Positions 24,801-31,666 of a stretch of 64,000 nucleotides of DNA are shown here, in pieces. Origin of the DNA: Clostridiales bacterium (GTDB lineage: Bacteria; Bacillota; Clostridia; Christensenellales; Pumilibacteraceae); NCBI GenBank assembly GCA_022508365.1, contig JAFLVH010000001.1, positions 1-64,000 of the forward strand. The letters run 5' to 3'. The notes beneath the pieces were generated by a model, which was not told the origin of the DNA, made no database searches, and saw only the letters and a list, made by a program, of their open reading frames with translations. Numbering within the stretch: the stretch's first letter is position 1; every line of letters starts with the position of its first letter. The translations under genes were made by a program, and so were the position numbers.

Positions 24801-25392
24801 CGTCCAGGACCACCTGCGGCTGTGTAACGTTAAAGTAGTTGTTACCCAATCCTATGCGATAACCTACCGCGTCCTCCACCTCCGTCCAGGTGAACAACCG
24901 CGTTTCAAAGTCAAGTGTGCAGTGCTCCTCGTCGTAAATGACAGCATCGCCCTGTACAAACGTAAACGTTTTGCTTACGCTTTTTGTATCGTTCCGCTTT
25001 GCCTTGCAGATAACCGTCAGCTCAAACGGGTCATGTTCAACCAAACCCGATACGGAGACGTCATAGTACCCGTCCGTAGCATTTACGCCCTCCGTACTTA
25101 GACTGTTCAGCGTCTTATTAACGGTGCCGCTTGCATTTTCGTACGACTCTTGTATCTCGTAATAGTACACTCCGGACGCGGAACAGTCGGGTATGTACAG
25201 ACGTTTATAAGACATATCCAAGCGCACCGATTCGGGCGCCTTCAGTCCCGTTTTTACGTCGGACCCACCGGATGAACCTTCCGTGGAATTGCCTGTATCG
25301 CCGCTGCCGCCTAAAAAGGAACAGCCGGCAAAAAGCCCCAAACACAACGCCGCAAAAACTGTCAATACCAATATAAAAAACTTCTTTTTCAT
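21871..25392 (-). CDS. Large Fn3-like secreted lipoprotein, unknown function
   Basis: ATG 25392 is used rather than 25404, because the first ATG is part of the ribosome binding site (GGGAG). The 1173-residue protein has a lipoprotein signal with LFAGC (Cys24) and a Gly/Ser linker. The body is a series of beta-sandwich, Fn3-like modules marked by 'LSWSAVTGAADYSV' and 'ISWQAVDGADIYRV' (W-x-x-V-x-G-A-x-x-Y). No catalytic domain, LRR or anchoring motif is visible. It is probably an extracellular adhesive or scaffold protein held by its lipid. It is transcribed alone from TTGAAA-17-TATATA upstream. The heptamer repeat lies directly after its stop. Confidence 0.75.
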   Translation of the reverse strand: MKKKFFILVLTVFAALCLGLFAGCSFLGGSGDTGNSTEGSSGGSDVKTGLKAPESVRLDMSYKRLYIPDCSASGVYYYEIQESYENASGTVNKTLNSLSTEGVNATDGYYDVSVSGLVEHDPFELTVICKAKRNDTKSVSKTFTFVQGDAVIYDEEHCTLDFETRLFTWTEVEDAVGYRIGLGNNYFNVTQPQVVLDGYYYSMSVTPLFDVYKFGVATDIGLYTPKADIRYDEASSEFTWNENDDMYYTVEITEGGETSSYNLTEERLKYVPTSDRLTIKVTSYRKLRIPAVSEVTCDVVRVSGLSVGAYTRELSWSAVTGAADYSVILEYGNGQRKVQQATQPRLTVDSIGGEVKARIKPNLSATLAPTITPYIEFDFSVYMVDELSPSISRDSATGKLVVSLSPDATCVESYSIAITPEGGQKQVTDAHTDTADGDISVQADLPLYTMIKLEISRKFRGEEGRYCFASSAHPFDYSGNVLYVEPFQVTVKNKNALLANERAFTVGVDIPEAIEGRTDFSLRCDYTDEPYRTASLRSGAEFTLPIKSDWAQLSIYYYSRNDKFTLLSDVFQKDIIRLDSVSLTADAQKISWQAVDGADIYRVEKSTGGDYTEVSGGTALRYEHGVTDVGEYFYRVFAISDDPFVMDSEADVCTVKKLAAPTISLNGSGEIVIDSSDKDVDFVVLLDGAEKELTENNLLSALTSKTTATLIARSIRESTQKTVYIGSETVERTLHRIADLSAIEIKVDAAENKVLMPILDTANEYSYRIYHRVSEQDPYSLNKNRNGYYSEFSGDEFLLGQYRLDIKPLNREEGADIYLYLGDVVSDTFQKDGIRSARPLADGLGFKITSSLFCLDGVSGWKIKAVLGSREYLFDNGDTVIITENKNLISDMADITSSATGLYFAVNYGSDAALSQSKTLKADRFKVDVALVQSEPNSRFSGSYEYVERQDNSTPAQAKVTLTPTDNKTLSAVENYTVVYKQKELRADNASASFVSETSGNEVLVPVGYERITRIFYLSIESDKFLETDGVIRFYKSATERQFAENAWYALSLQAMYDATISDVSATRISNDKTQISFTLSFNNHEPSGSQESFYLEYRADDGSWQPFLIDGKVYALVNGNSSFDFEWNEPDDLYFSADKVLHLRVKSGSCNYNVTYLRESDWTYLTLTVPRR

Positions 25393-25522
25393 TTTTTCTC
25401 CCATTTGTCTATTGACCGTATAAACCTGTAGCTACTATTATATATAACATATATCCGCACAATTTTCAACAGTTTTTCTGCGTTTGCCATAAATACACAG
25501 CCTATATCGGGAAACAATAAAC

Positions 25523-25554
25523 AAACAGCCCTCGGAAAAACCCGAGAGCTGTTT
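25523..25554 (-). terminator. Terminator of the AT-rich lipoprotein gene
   Basis: AAACAGC-CCTCGG and CCGAG-AGCTGTTT pair around AAAAAC with one mismatch. On the minus strand a T-rich run (TTTGTTTATT) follows. Confidence 0.75.
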
Positions 25555-25570
25555 TCTTTAACCATTATTG

Positions 25571-26404
25571 TTACCACATTAATATATGAATAGGGCTAAA
25601 ATAGTATTTTATTCCATTTTTAAAATATCCAACAATTATAAAATCATTTGTCATCATATTAAGAACGCCTGTGCTTTCATACTTATAAATTGCTGTTTTT
25701 GCATATTCCGCTTCACTTATTATAGCCTTAAACTCGCCTTGCCTATAATCAACACCTTGCTGATTCACATTATAAATTAAACTATCATATTCAATGCCAG
25801 TTTCGACACTAAATCTTATATTTTTCCGTTTATCATCAGTATCCTGTTCAACAATATCAAATTTAGTTTCTGGGCCAAACCTGTCTATCCAGTTGGGTAT
25901 TGTTTTAGGCGTGAACTTATAATTTAATTCCGCTATTTTGTCGATGTTATCACCTATAACAGAATCAAATTGTGAATATGTAATGCTACTTATTTTCTCG
26001 ACACGCGATTCAATATTATATTGAAATACTGTTAATATTTCTATGTCTTTATTTGTTTTACCTTGCCTGCTATTGACCTTATAATCTATATTGTTAATCT
26101 TAATGCTTTTAATTTCAAAAATATCGCTCGCATTATATCCGCTTGGAGTGCGATTAAACTTAACATTAAACCGCACATAGTTGTTTGATCTTGAAGGACA
26201 ATCCGTATTTGCACTATCATAAGTATCAAAGGAAATTGGACTACGCAACAATGAATACAAATTATTCGTTTGGTATATTGCGAAAGCTTTTTCATCTATA
26301 TAACTAAAAACAATATCTCCTTCGCTTTTGCCGCAACCAACTAATTTGAAAGTCCCTAAAAAGGCAAAAATCAAACAAATTAGTATATAGTTTTTGTTCT
26401 TCAT
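25571..26404 (-). CDS. AT-rich lipoprotein of unknown function
   Basis: The 277-residue protein has a lipoprotein signal ending LVGC (Cys24). The remainder is Asn/Ile/Lys/Tyr-rich and probably beta-structured; no family was recognised. Its AT content and amino-acid use differ clearly from the neighbouring lipoproteins and resemble the islet at 4.7-6.2 kb, suggesting recent acquisition. It has its own promoter and terminator, and GAGG lies about 8 bases before the ATG. The two cysteines of the mature protein (the lipid Cys and one in DCPSRS) do not suggest metal binding. Confidence 0.7.
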   Translation of the reverse strand: MKNKNYILICLIFAFLGTFKLVGCGKSEGDIVFSYIDEKAFAIYQTNNLYSLLRSPISFDTYDSANTDCPSRSNNYVRFNVKFNRTPSGYNASDIFEIKSIKINNIDYKVNSRQGKTNKDIEILTVFQYNIESRVEKISSITYSQFDSVIGDNIDKIAELNYKFTPKTIPNWIDRFGPETKFDIVEQDTDDKRKNIRFSVETGIEYDSLIYNVNQQGVDYRQGEFKAIISEAEYAKTAIYKYESTGVLNMMTNDFIIVGYFKNGIKYYFSPIHILMW

Positions 26405-26424
26405 ACTATAACCTCTTTTCTTTT

Positions 26425-26453
26425 ATTGTAACAATCACTATCAGCCTTGTCAA
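26425..26453 (-). promoter_or_regulatory. Promoter of the AT-rich lipoprotein gene
   Basis: TTGACA (26453-26448), a 17-base spacer and TACAAT (26430-26425), minus strand. Confidence 0.75.
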
Positions 26454-26493
26454 TCATTATAATGATTTATTATGAAGAAAAAGTCGAAGCCTA

Positions 26494-26522
26494 TTGACAA
26501 TATGTAATAAATACTGTACAAT
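26494..26522 (+). promoter_or_regulatory. Promoter of the PTPS-family gene
   Basis: TTGACA (26494-26499), a 17-base spacer and TACAAT (26517-26522), plus strand, divergent from the preceding promoter. Confidence 0.78.
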
Positions 26523-26561
26523 AGCGGCAAGCGATTATTCGCTAATAAAAAGGAGGATATT

Positions 26562-27146
26562 ATGAGAAGCTTTACTACATTGGATTTGCAATACGCGCAT
26601 AGGTTTTACGGCTTTAAGGGCGAGGCGCAATATCTGCACGGACACACAGGCACATTGACTATCGAAGTGGAAGACACAATCGAAAGCGGCGTAAACATGG
26701 TTTACCCCTGCAACGAAATCAAAAAAATCGCGTGGGAGGTTCTGCAAAACTTCGATCACGCTTTAGTGCTCCGCGAGGACGATCCCCTGCTGCCCGCCAT
26801 CCTCAAAGTATACGAGGAGCAAGGCATACGTAACGGCGCACCCACCAACAAACAAAAGGGTCCCGCGTTTAAGACGGCGCTTGCCACCGCCTATCCCGAA
26901 TGCCGCCTTGTAGTCACCAAGGAGACGATGACCGTCGAGGGCATGATAAAAATCGTCTACGACCTGCTTAAGGATAAGCTTAACATCGTCAAGCTCACCT
27001 TTACAAGCGGCGTAAACGGCGCGACCGAAACGTACGAGCCCAAGGCAGCCGCGTACAAGCCGGCAAACGATATCCCTCGCTGCCCGCTGTGCGGCATTGC
27101 ACTTAACGAAAAAGGCATCTGCCCCAAGTGCGGCTACAAAAAATAA
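26562..27146 (+). CDS. PTPS/QueD-family pterin enzyme with C-terminal zinc ribbon, PTPS-III-like motif
   Basis: The 194-residue protein has the T-fold features of the 6-pyruvoyl-tetrahydropterin synthase family: YAHRFYG (first zinc His), LHGHTGTLTIEVED (HGH zinc ligands) and a C-terminal catalytic region. QueD enzymes have CxxxHGH; here the Cys position is Ala, and the stretch reads E-A-Q-Y-L-H-G-H. That is the ExxxxHGH form described for PTPS-III, which can replace FolB in folate synthesis. The last 25 residues are a zinc ribbon (CPLCG...CPKCG), an unusual addition. AAGGAGG precedes the ATG. No queuosine or folate gene is adjacent, so the pathway is inference from the motif. Confidence 0.82.
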   Translation: MRSFTTLDLQYAHRFYGFKGEAQYLHGHTGTLTIEVEDTIESGVNMVYPCNEIKKIAWEVLQNFDHALVLREDDPLLPAILKVYEEQGIRNGAPTNKQKGPAFKTALATAYPECRLVVTKETMTVEGMIKIVYDLLKDKLNIVKLTFTSGVNGATETYEPKAAAYKPANDIPRCPLCGIALNEKGICPKCGYKK

Positions 27147-27173
27147 ATCACCTTAATTATATACGCAAACAAC

Positions 27174-27201
27174 AAACGCACCTCTGTTCAGAGGTGCGTT
27201 T
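27174..27201. terminator. Bidirectional terminator between convergent genes
   Basis: AAACGCACCTCT and AGAGGTGCGTTT are perfect 12-base arms around GTTC. They lie between the plus-strand PTPS gene and the minus-strand gene ending at 27222. Confidence 0.9.
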
Positions 27202-27221
27202 GTGTTTAATGTAGTTTTACG

Positions 27222-29789
27222 TTATTTTGATATTCTTGTCTGCACGGCAGGGTCTGTGATTATTGCTTCCGCCGCCTGTTCCACAGCGGTATCGCCTGCG
27301 GACGCCTTGCCCTTTCTCTTAAAGGTCTTTTTGGATCTGACTTCCGTGACGATAACGTCTTTTTTAACCTTTTTGAAGCAGCCTGCCTTAAACTCGAACG
27401 ATCCGTTCGCGCTTAAATCCTTGGTGCCGAACACGGCGATATCGGTAAAGCTGTCCTCGGCGATATTATACACGCCGATGGTCTTGATTGTGCGAGTCTC
27501 GTACGTGGTGGCATAGTTGTCCTTGTCGGTGGGCGTCTCGATGCGGTACGTGGTGCGAGCCGTTTTGTAGATATAAAGCTCGTTTTTGTCGCTCTCGTTG
27601 GCGGCGGCGTTAACCACGTTGAACGCGACCTTGGTAAGTCCTGCGCCGTCGTAGTCCACCCTGTACAGCGAGTTGGAGTAAACGTATTTGCCGTTGTTTT
27701 CGTCCACAATCTCGCGGCGAAGCAGGTAAATGCCGTTGTCCGCAAGGTAAACAAAGCCCTCCAGCGCGCCTATAATCTGCTTTCTGTCGCTGCCGTCCTC
27801 GCGCACCGCGCACAGGTTGTCGTCGCGGTCTATGTAGTAGACATAACCGTCGCGAATATCTATAAGCTCGGCAAAGCGCAGGCAAAGCAAGGTAAAGTCC
27901 TTGCCGTTGGGTCTGAGCTTGGCAAGCGCGTAGTTATAAGACCTGCGTTCGCCAACAGTAACATACAACCAGCCGTTGCGGTACAGCGGCTTTTTGCCGA
28001 AGAAGGAGGCGTTGCTGCGGATCTGCATTTTGTCCGAGCCGTCGACGTTTATGCTGTACAGTGCGGCGCGGTCTCTGTTGCCCACGTAGTAGTACGCTCT
28101 GCCCTCTATGCCGGCGTAATAATCGTAAACGTTGGCGGCAAGCAGCGTAGTTACCTTGGTTGCAAGGTTAAGCGCGTACAGGTTCTTATTGTAGTCGTTG
28201 GGCGTCCAAACAAAGTATATAACGTTGCCGTCGATAACGTCCACAATCTCGGTGTCGGTGCTTAGCACTTTGCGGTTTTCGCCGGTGACGTAGTTGTAGG
28301 CGTACATCTCGTCCTTTTCTATTGCGCCGTCCTGCCTGACCTTGTTGTAGAATATCTCCTCACCAAACGTTTCCTGAATGTCAACCAATTCGGGCACTAC
28401 GGTTGTTATCTTGCCGTTTTCGGGATTGATGGTGACAAGAGCAAAGTTGTTACGGTTGACAACAACCACTTCGGCAGGCTTCTTTTTGCCGAAAAGACTT
28501 GCAAAGCAGCCCTTCTTTTCCTCAACCTTTTGCGCCGCCTCGAGCTTACGCAGGGCAAACAGCTTGTTATCCGCAAAGGCGATAAACTTAAGATCGCCCT
28601 TTCTTGCCACGGTGAGCAAGCTTGTTTCGGCATTAGTGGTGCTGTTGTACATGCAGATTTCGGTGCCTTTTTTCATGTACACCATAGTGCCGCCGTAGTG
28701 CGCAATAACCGAGGTTATGCCGGTAACGCATGCTGTTTTGGACTGCTTGGCGTCGACGATTTCGTAAAGACTGCTCGTCTTGACGGTGGGCGCAGGCGCT
28801 GCGCCTGTGGGATTGGCTACGCTGAACTCCGTGGACGCGGAGGACGAGGTGCGCATGATATAATACTTTTTGCCCAGAGTGACAAACGTGCCGTCCTTCA
28901 TTTCAAACTCGAACCAGCTGTCTATCTTTTGCGCATGCTCGCTTGCGTCCTTGTAGCCTGCAATCGAACGGAACATGGTAAGCGCATGGCGAAGGTCGCC
29001 GCCCGCCTCGTGTGCCGTAACGGCGTCCCGATAGACGGCTTCCGCGTCTATGCCTTTTTCGGCAAGGGCGTTGGACACCTTTTTCTGTTTGGCTTCCACG
29101 GCCTTATTGTAGCCGGGCATGTCTTTAAATTCCGCAACGGGCTTCAGCTTTTTGAGCACCGCTTCAAACGCCTCGAGCTGCGCGGTCATCTGCTTGCTTG
29201 TCGCTTCCGCACCTTTATATTTTTTGTGATATTTTATGGCGGAAGCCAGCTTTTTGGTAAGAGCTTCGCCGCCGGCCACAACCTTTTTCACAATTTTGGA
29301 ATACAGGTCAAAGTAGACAAAGCTGTCGGCAAGGTCGTCTTTGTTGACGTATTCCTCAAAGAACTTTTCCTCCAGCTTTTTCAGCCCGGTGATCTTTCTT
29401 CCCACGGGCGTGACGACGGAGGTAAACTGCAGCTCCCACGTGGCGGGATTGGCGGCGGACTTGACAAGCATTTTCTCCACCACTCTGTCTATTGCGGGGA
29501 TAGTGAGCATGGTGTTGTTGCAGAACGTATCCCAGTCGTAATTCTCGAAAAAGTTTTCCACGTAGGCAAGCGCGGATTCCGCCTGGTCTATGTACTCTAC
29601 CGCAGCCGCGCCGCTTGAAACAACGGGATCGCCGGACGCCGAGCCGGAAATATCGGCGCTGCCTTTAAGCGCGCTAATCGAATGTTCCGTGCCGCAAAAG
29701 CTGCAAATCTCGTAATCGTCCTTAGAGCTTTCGTCGTGCAAAATCTGCCCGTTGCAATTGGGACAAGTATAAGTGATAATCTTTGACAT
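27222..29789 (-). CDS. Zinc-ribbon protein with DUF5050-like beta-propeller
   Basis: ATG 29789 has AAAGGAG 7 bases before it and is preferred to 29834; the product has 855 residues. Residues 8-35 form a zinc ribbon (CPNC...CSFC). A helical region (about 60-310) follows, then a C-terminal region of short repeats such as LYSINVDGSDKMQI and LCAVREDGSDRKQI, typical of the DUF5050 propeller-like domain. No signal peptide or transmembrane helix is present, so it should be cytoplasmic despite a domain often found outside cells. It is the last gene of a putative operon after SPFH and YidD genes, 35 bases from the YidD stop. Function unknown. Confidence 0.78.
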   Translation of the reverse strand: MSKIITYTCPNCNGQILHDESSKDDYEICSFCGTEHSISALKGSADISGSASGDPVVSSGAAAVEYIDQAESALAYVENFFENYDWDTFCNNTMLTIPAIDRVVEKMLVKSAANPATWELQFTSVVTPVGRKITGLKKLEEKFFEEYVNKDDLADSFVYFDLYSKIVKKVVAGGEALTKKLASAIKYHKKYKGAEATSKQMTAQLEAFEAVLKKLKPVAEFKDMPGYNKAVEAKQKKVSNALAEKGIDAEAVYRDAVTAHEAGGDLRHALTMFRSIAGYKDASEHAQKIDSWFEFEMKDGTFVTLGKKYYIMRTSSSASTEFSVANPTGAAPAPTVKTSSLYEIVDAKQSKTACVTGITSVIAHYGGTMVYMKKGTEICMYNSTTNAETSLLTVARKGDLKFIAFADNKLFALRKLEAAQKVEEKKGCFASLFGKKKPAEVVVVNRNNFALVTINPENGKITTVVPELVDIQETFGEEIFYNKVRQDGAIEKDEMYAYNYVTGENRKVLSTDTEIVDVIDGNVIYFVWTPNDYNKNLYALNLATKVTTLLAANVYDYYAGIEGRAYYYVGNRDRAALYSINVDGSDKMQIRSNASFFGKKPLYRNGWLYVTVGERRSYNYALAKLRPNGKDFTLLCLRFAELIDIRDGYVYYIDRDDNLCAVREDGSDRKQIIGALEGFVYLADNGIYLLRREIVDENNGKYVYSNSLYRVDYDGAGLTKVAFNVVNAAANESDKNELYIYKTARTTYRIETPTDKDNYATTYETRTIKTIGVYNIAEDSFTDIAVFGTKDLSANGSFEFKAGCFKKVKKDVIVTEVRSKKTFKRKGKASAGDTAVEQAAEAIITDPAVQTRISK

Positions 29790-29824
29790 ATATTTCTCCT
29801 TTATAATAAGTTTTTTAATCGGTT

Positions 29825-30199
29825 TTACGGCCAATCATCCCCGCCGTTGGGTGGCTTGCAACGGCAAATGCGCCTTATGCCCTTGATGATTCCAATTATC
29901 AACCCGTATTTTTTTACGGCCATCAGCATGTACGTGGAGCACGTGGGATTAAACCTGCACTGATCGCGCATCTCCATGGGCGCGTATGCCTTGTACATGA
30001 GTATGCAGCCTATCGCAAAACACCTAAGCGGCATGTATGAAAGCGCGATTGCTATAAGTATCTCCGCCCAGAGCGGCAACGGCAAAAGCTCAAGCCCTAC
30101 TATGACCCCAAACGCCGTCCATATAGCCGCCAAAACCACAAGCTGAACATAAAAATATATTACAAGCTCCTTTACGGGCACCTCACGTATGCGTTTCAT
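29825..30199 (-). CDS. yidD: YidD-like membrane insertion factor with N-terminal membrane extension
   Basis: The last 50 residues, QCRFNPTCSTYMLMAVKKYG...RRICRCKPPNGGDDWP, match the YidD family (PF01809) closely, including CRFxPTCSxY and RCxP...GG. Family proteins support membrane-protein insertion beside YidC. Typical YidD has about 70-85 residues; this one has 124, with about 70 extra N-terminal residues forming two or so hydrophobic segments. It is not near rpmH/rnpA/yidC, the usual place. It lies 19 bases after the SPFH gene in the same orientation, with only a weak ribosome binding site. This is a divergent copy, perhaps specialised; a second standard copy elsewhere is likely. Confidence 0.82.
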   Translation of the reverse strand: MKRIREVPVKELVIYFYVQLVVLAAIWTAFGVIVGLELLPLPLWAEILIAIALSYMPLRCFAIGCILMYKAYAPMEMRDQCRFNPTCSTYMLMAVKKYGLIIGIIKGIRRICRCKPPNGGDDWP

Positions 30200-30218
30200 C
30201 TGCTGCTAAGTCTGGCTT

Positions 30219-31418
30219 TTACTCCCCGTCGCTCTCTAAATCAAAGCCGCAGCCGGGGCAAACGGTGTTGCGCGGCAAAAGCGGAAATCCGCACTTGGGG
30301 CAAGTCCGCGGTCCCGCGGCGTATGTATGCGTTCTTCCGCCCGGCTGAACGGTGTCTTGCGCCGCCGCCTGTCCAACCACGGCGCCGCACATAGCGCAAA
30401 ACTGCGCGCCGGGCTGCATCGGATTGCCGCAATTAGCGCACACTGCCGTTCCGTACGGCATGCCGCCCGTCGGCATCATTCCGGGCATCATATTAGGCAT
30501 CATTCCGGGCATGGCGTAAGGATACGGCATACCGCCCATTCCGGGATTTTTCGCTCTAGCTTCCTGGACGTCCCAGGCGCGCTCCTCTTGATAGGTAAAG
30601 CCTTCCACCTGCCTTGCGGCGGCCCTTGCCTGGGCGATACGCATTATGCGATCGGTCTCGGCGTCCACCGCCGCAGCCGAATCCTGCACAACGTCCGCGC
30701 GCGCGTTTATTTTTTTCTGGCGGTCGAGCAGCCGCGCTTTGGACCCATCGTCCACCGAGATATCCATAATATTAAAGTGCACGGCTTGAATTCCGAAATC
30801 CTTGAGCCTATCGTTAAGCTTGACCTCCACCTCGTGGGACAGAACATCAAGCCTGGCGCTTATTTCCAAAAGGCTGACGCCGCAGTTGACTATCGCGGAA
30901 GCAATGTGGGATTTTATCACCGTCATAATCTCGCCGCGGATATGTGCCGCGAGGCGGTCCAGCGTGTAGCCGCCCATTTTGCCGTTGATATTGATAACAA
31001 ACGCCATCGGGTCGGAAACCTTGATTCTTACGTTGCCGTTGGCGCCCACCTCAACAAGCTCGTTGTACACCGGGTCCTTTACAAGCGTGCGTGACGACGT
31101 TCCCCAGTTGATGGGGACGTCGGCTACCGTATTGACAAAAAAAACGTCACAACTGAACGGCGCGTTAGGGTTGGTAATCGGACGCCTAAACAACTTGGCG
31201 AAAAACTTTTTGAACTTGGAAACGTCGTTTGTCGGCAAAATGTGACGACCGCTCGTAAACGGACCTTCCGCATCGCCGTCCCTAAACAAAACCGCCTGCT
31301 GCGCCTCGCCTACGATAAGCGCCGTCTCGTGCGTAAAATCCGTTATTTCGCCCTTGGTGACAAGAGCGCTGTTGTCACCGCCCTCATACTTGACTACGTT
31401 ATACACTGTCTGAGCCAT
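30219..31418 (-). CDS. SPFH-domain protein with two C-terminal zinc ribbons (YdjI-like)
   Basis: The 399-residue protein has an SPFH/band-7 domain (about residues 20-240) with the YdjI-type pattern (KGEITDFTHETALIVGEAQQAVLFRDG). A short helical segment follows (about 245-300), then a Met/Pro/Gly-rich linker (PGMMPNMMPGMMP). It ends in two zinc ribbons (CANCGN...CAMCG; CPKCGF...CPGCG). No transmembrane helix or signal is present; family members associate with membranes, in Bacillus together with membrane-stress (LiaI/PspA) functions. AAGGGG precedes the ATG. It heads the group with YidD and the zinc-ribbon/DUF5050 protein, suggesting a membrane-integrity role. This is inference. Confidence 0.86.
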   Translation of the reverse strand: MAQTVYNVVKYEGGDNSALVTKGEITDFTHETALIVGEAQQAVLFRDGDAEGPFTSGRHILPTNDVSKFKKFFAKLFRRPITNPNAPFSCDVFFVNTVADVPINWGTSSRTLVKDPVYNELVEVGANGNVRIKVSDPMAFVININGKMGGYTLDRLAAHIRGEIMTVIKSHIASAIVNCGVSLLEISARLDVLSHEVEVKLNDRLKDFGIQAVHFNIMDISVDDGSKARLLDRQKKINARADVVQDSAAAVDAETDRIMRIAQARAAARQVEGFTYQEERAWDVQEARAKNPGMGGMPYPYAMPGMMPNMMPGMMPTGGMPYGTAVCANCGNPMQPGAQFCAMCGAVVGQAAAQDTVQPGGRTHTYAAGPRTCPKCGFPLLPRNTVCPGCGFDLESDGE

Positions 31419-31464
31419 ATCTACCCCTTGGATACTTCGTAAATTATATTTATATGTTTGTCAC

Positions 31465-31473
31465 ATTATATCA
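31465..31473 (-). promoter_or_regulatory. Extended -10 promoter of the SPFH gene
   Basis: TGATATAAT (31473-31465) on the minus strand; a clear -35 box is not seen. Confidence 0.55.
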
Positions 31474-31611
31474 CAATCACAGATTGATTCTTCGATTTCT
31501 TTGCCGCAATCGATATTGAAATATCTTTCCGTTATTTTGATTTGTATTATTATATCATAGGGCATACTATCTTTCAAGTAGTTGAGTAAAATTATTCGAC
31601 ATTTTTCACAC

Positions 31612-31638
31612 AAAAACGCACCCCCTATCGAGGTGCGC
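31612..31638 (-). terminator. Terminator of the hisS-proS operon
   Basis: CGCACC (31617-31622) and GGTGCG (31632-31637) form the stem core. On the minus strand T5 follows directly. It lies 30 bases after the proS stop. Confidence 0.82.
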
Positions 31639-31666
31639 TTTATTGCTTTTATAATTGAATTGCTGT

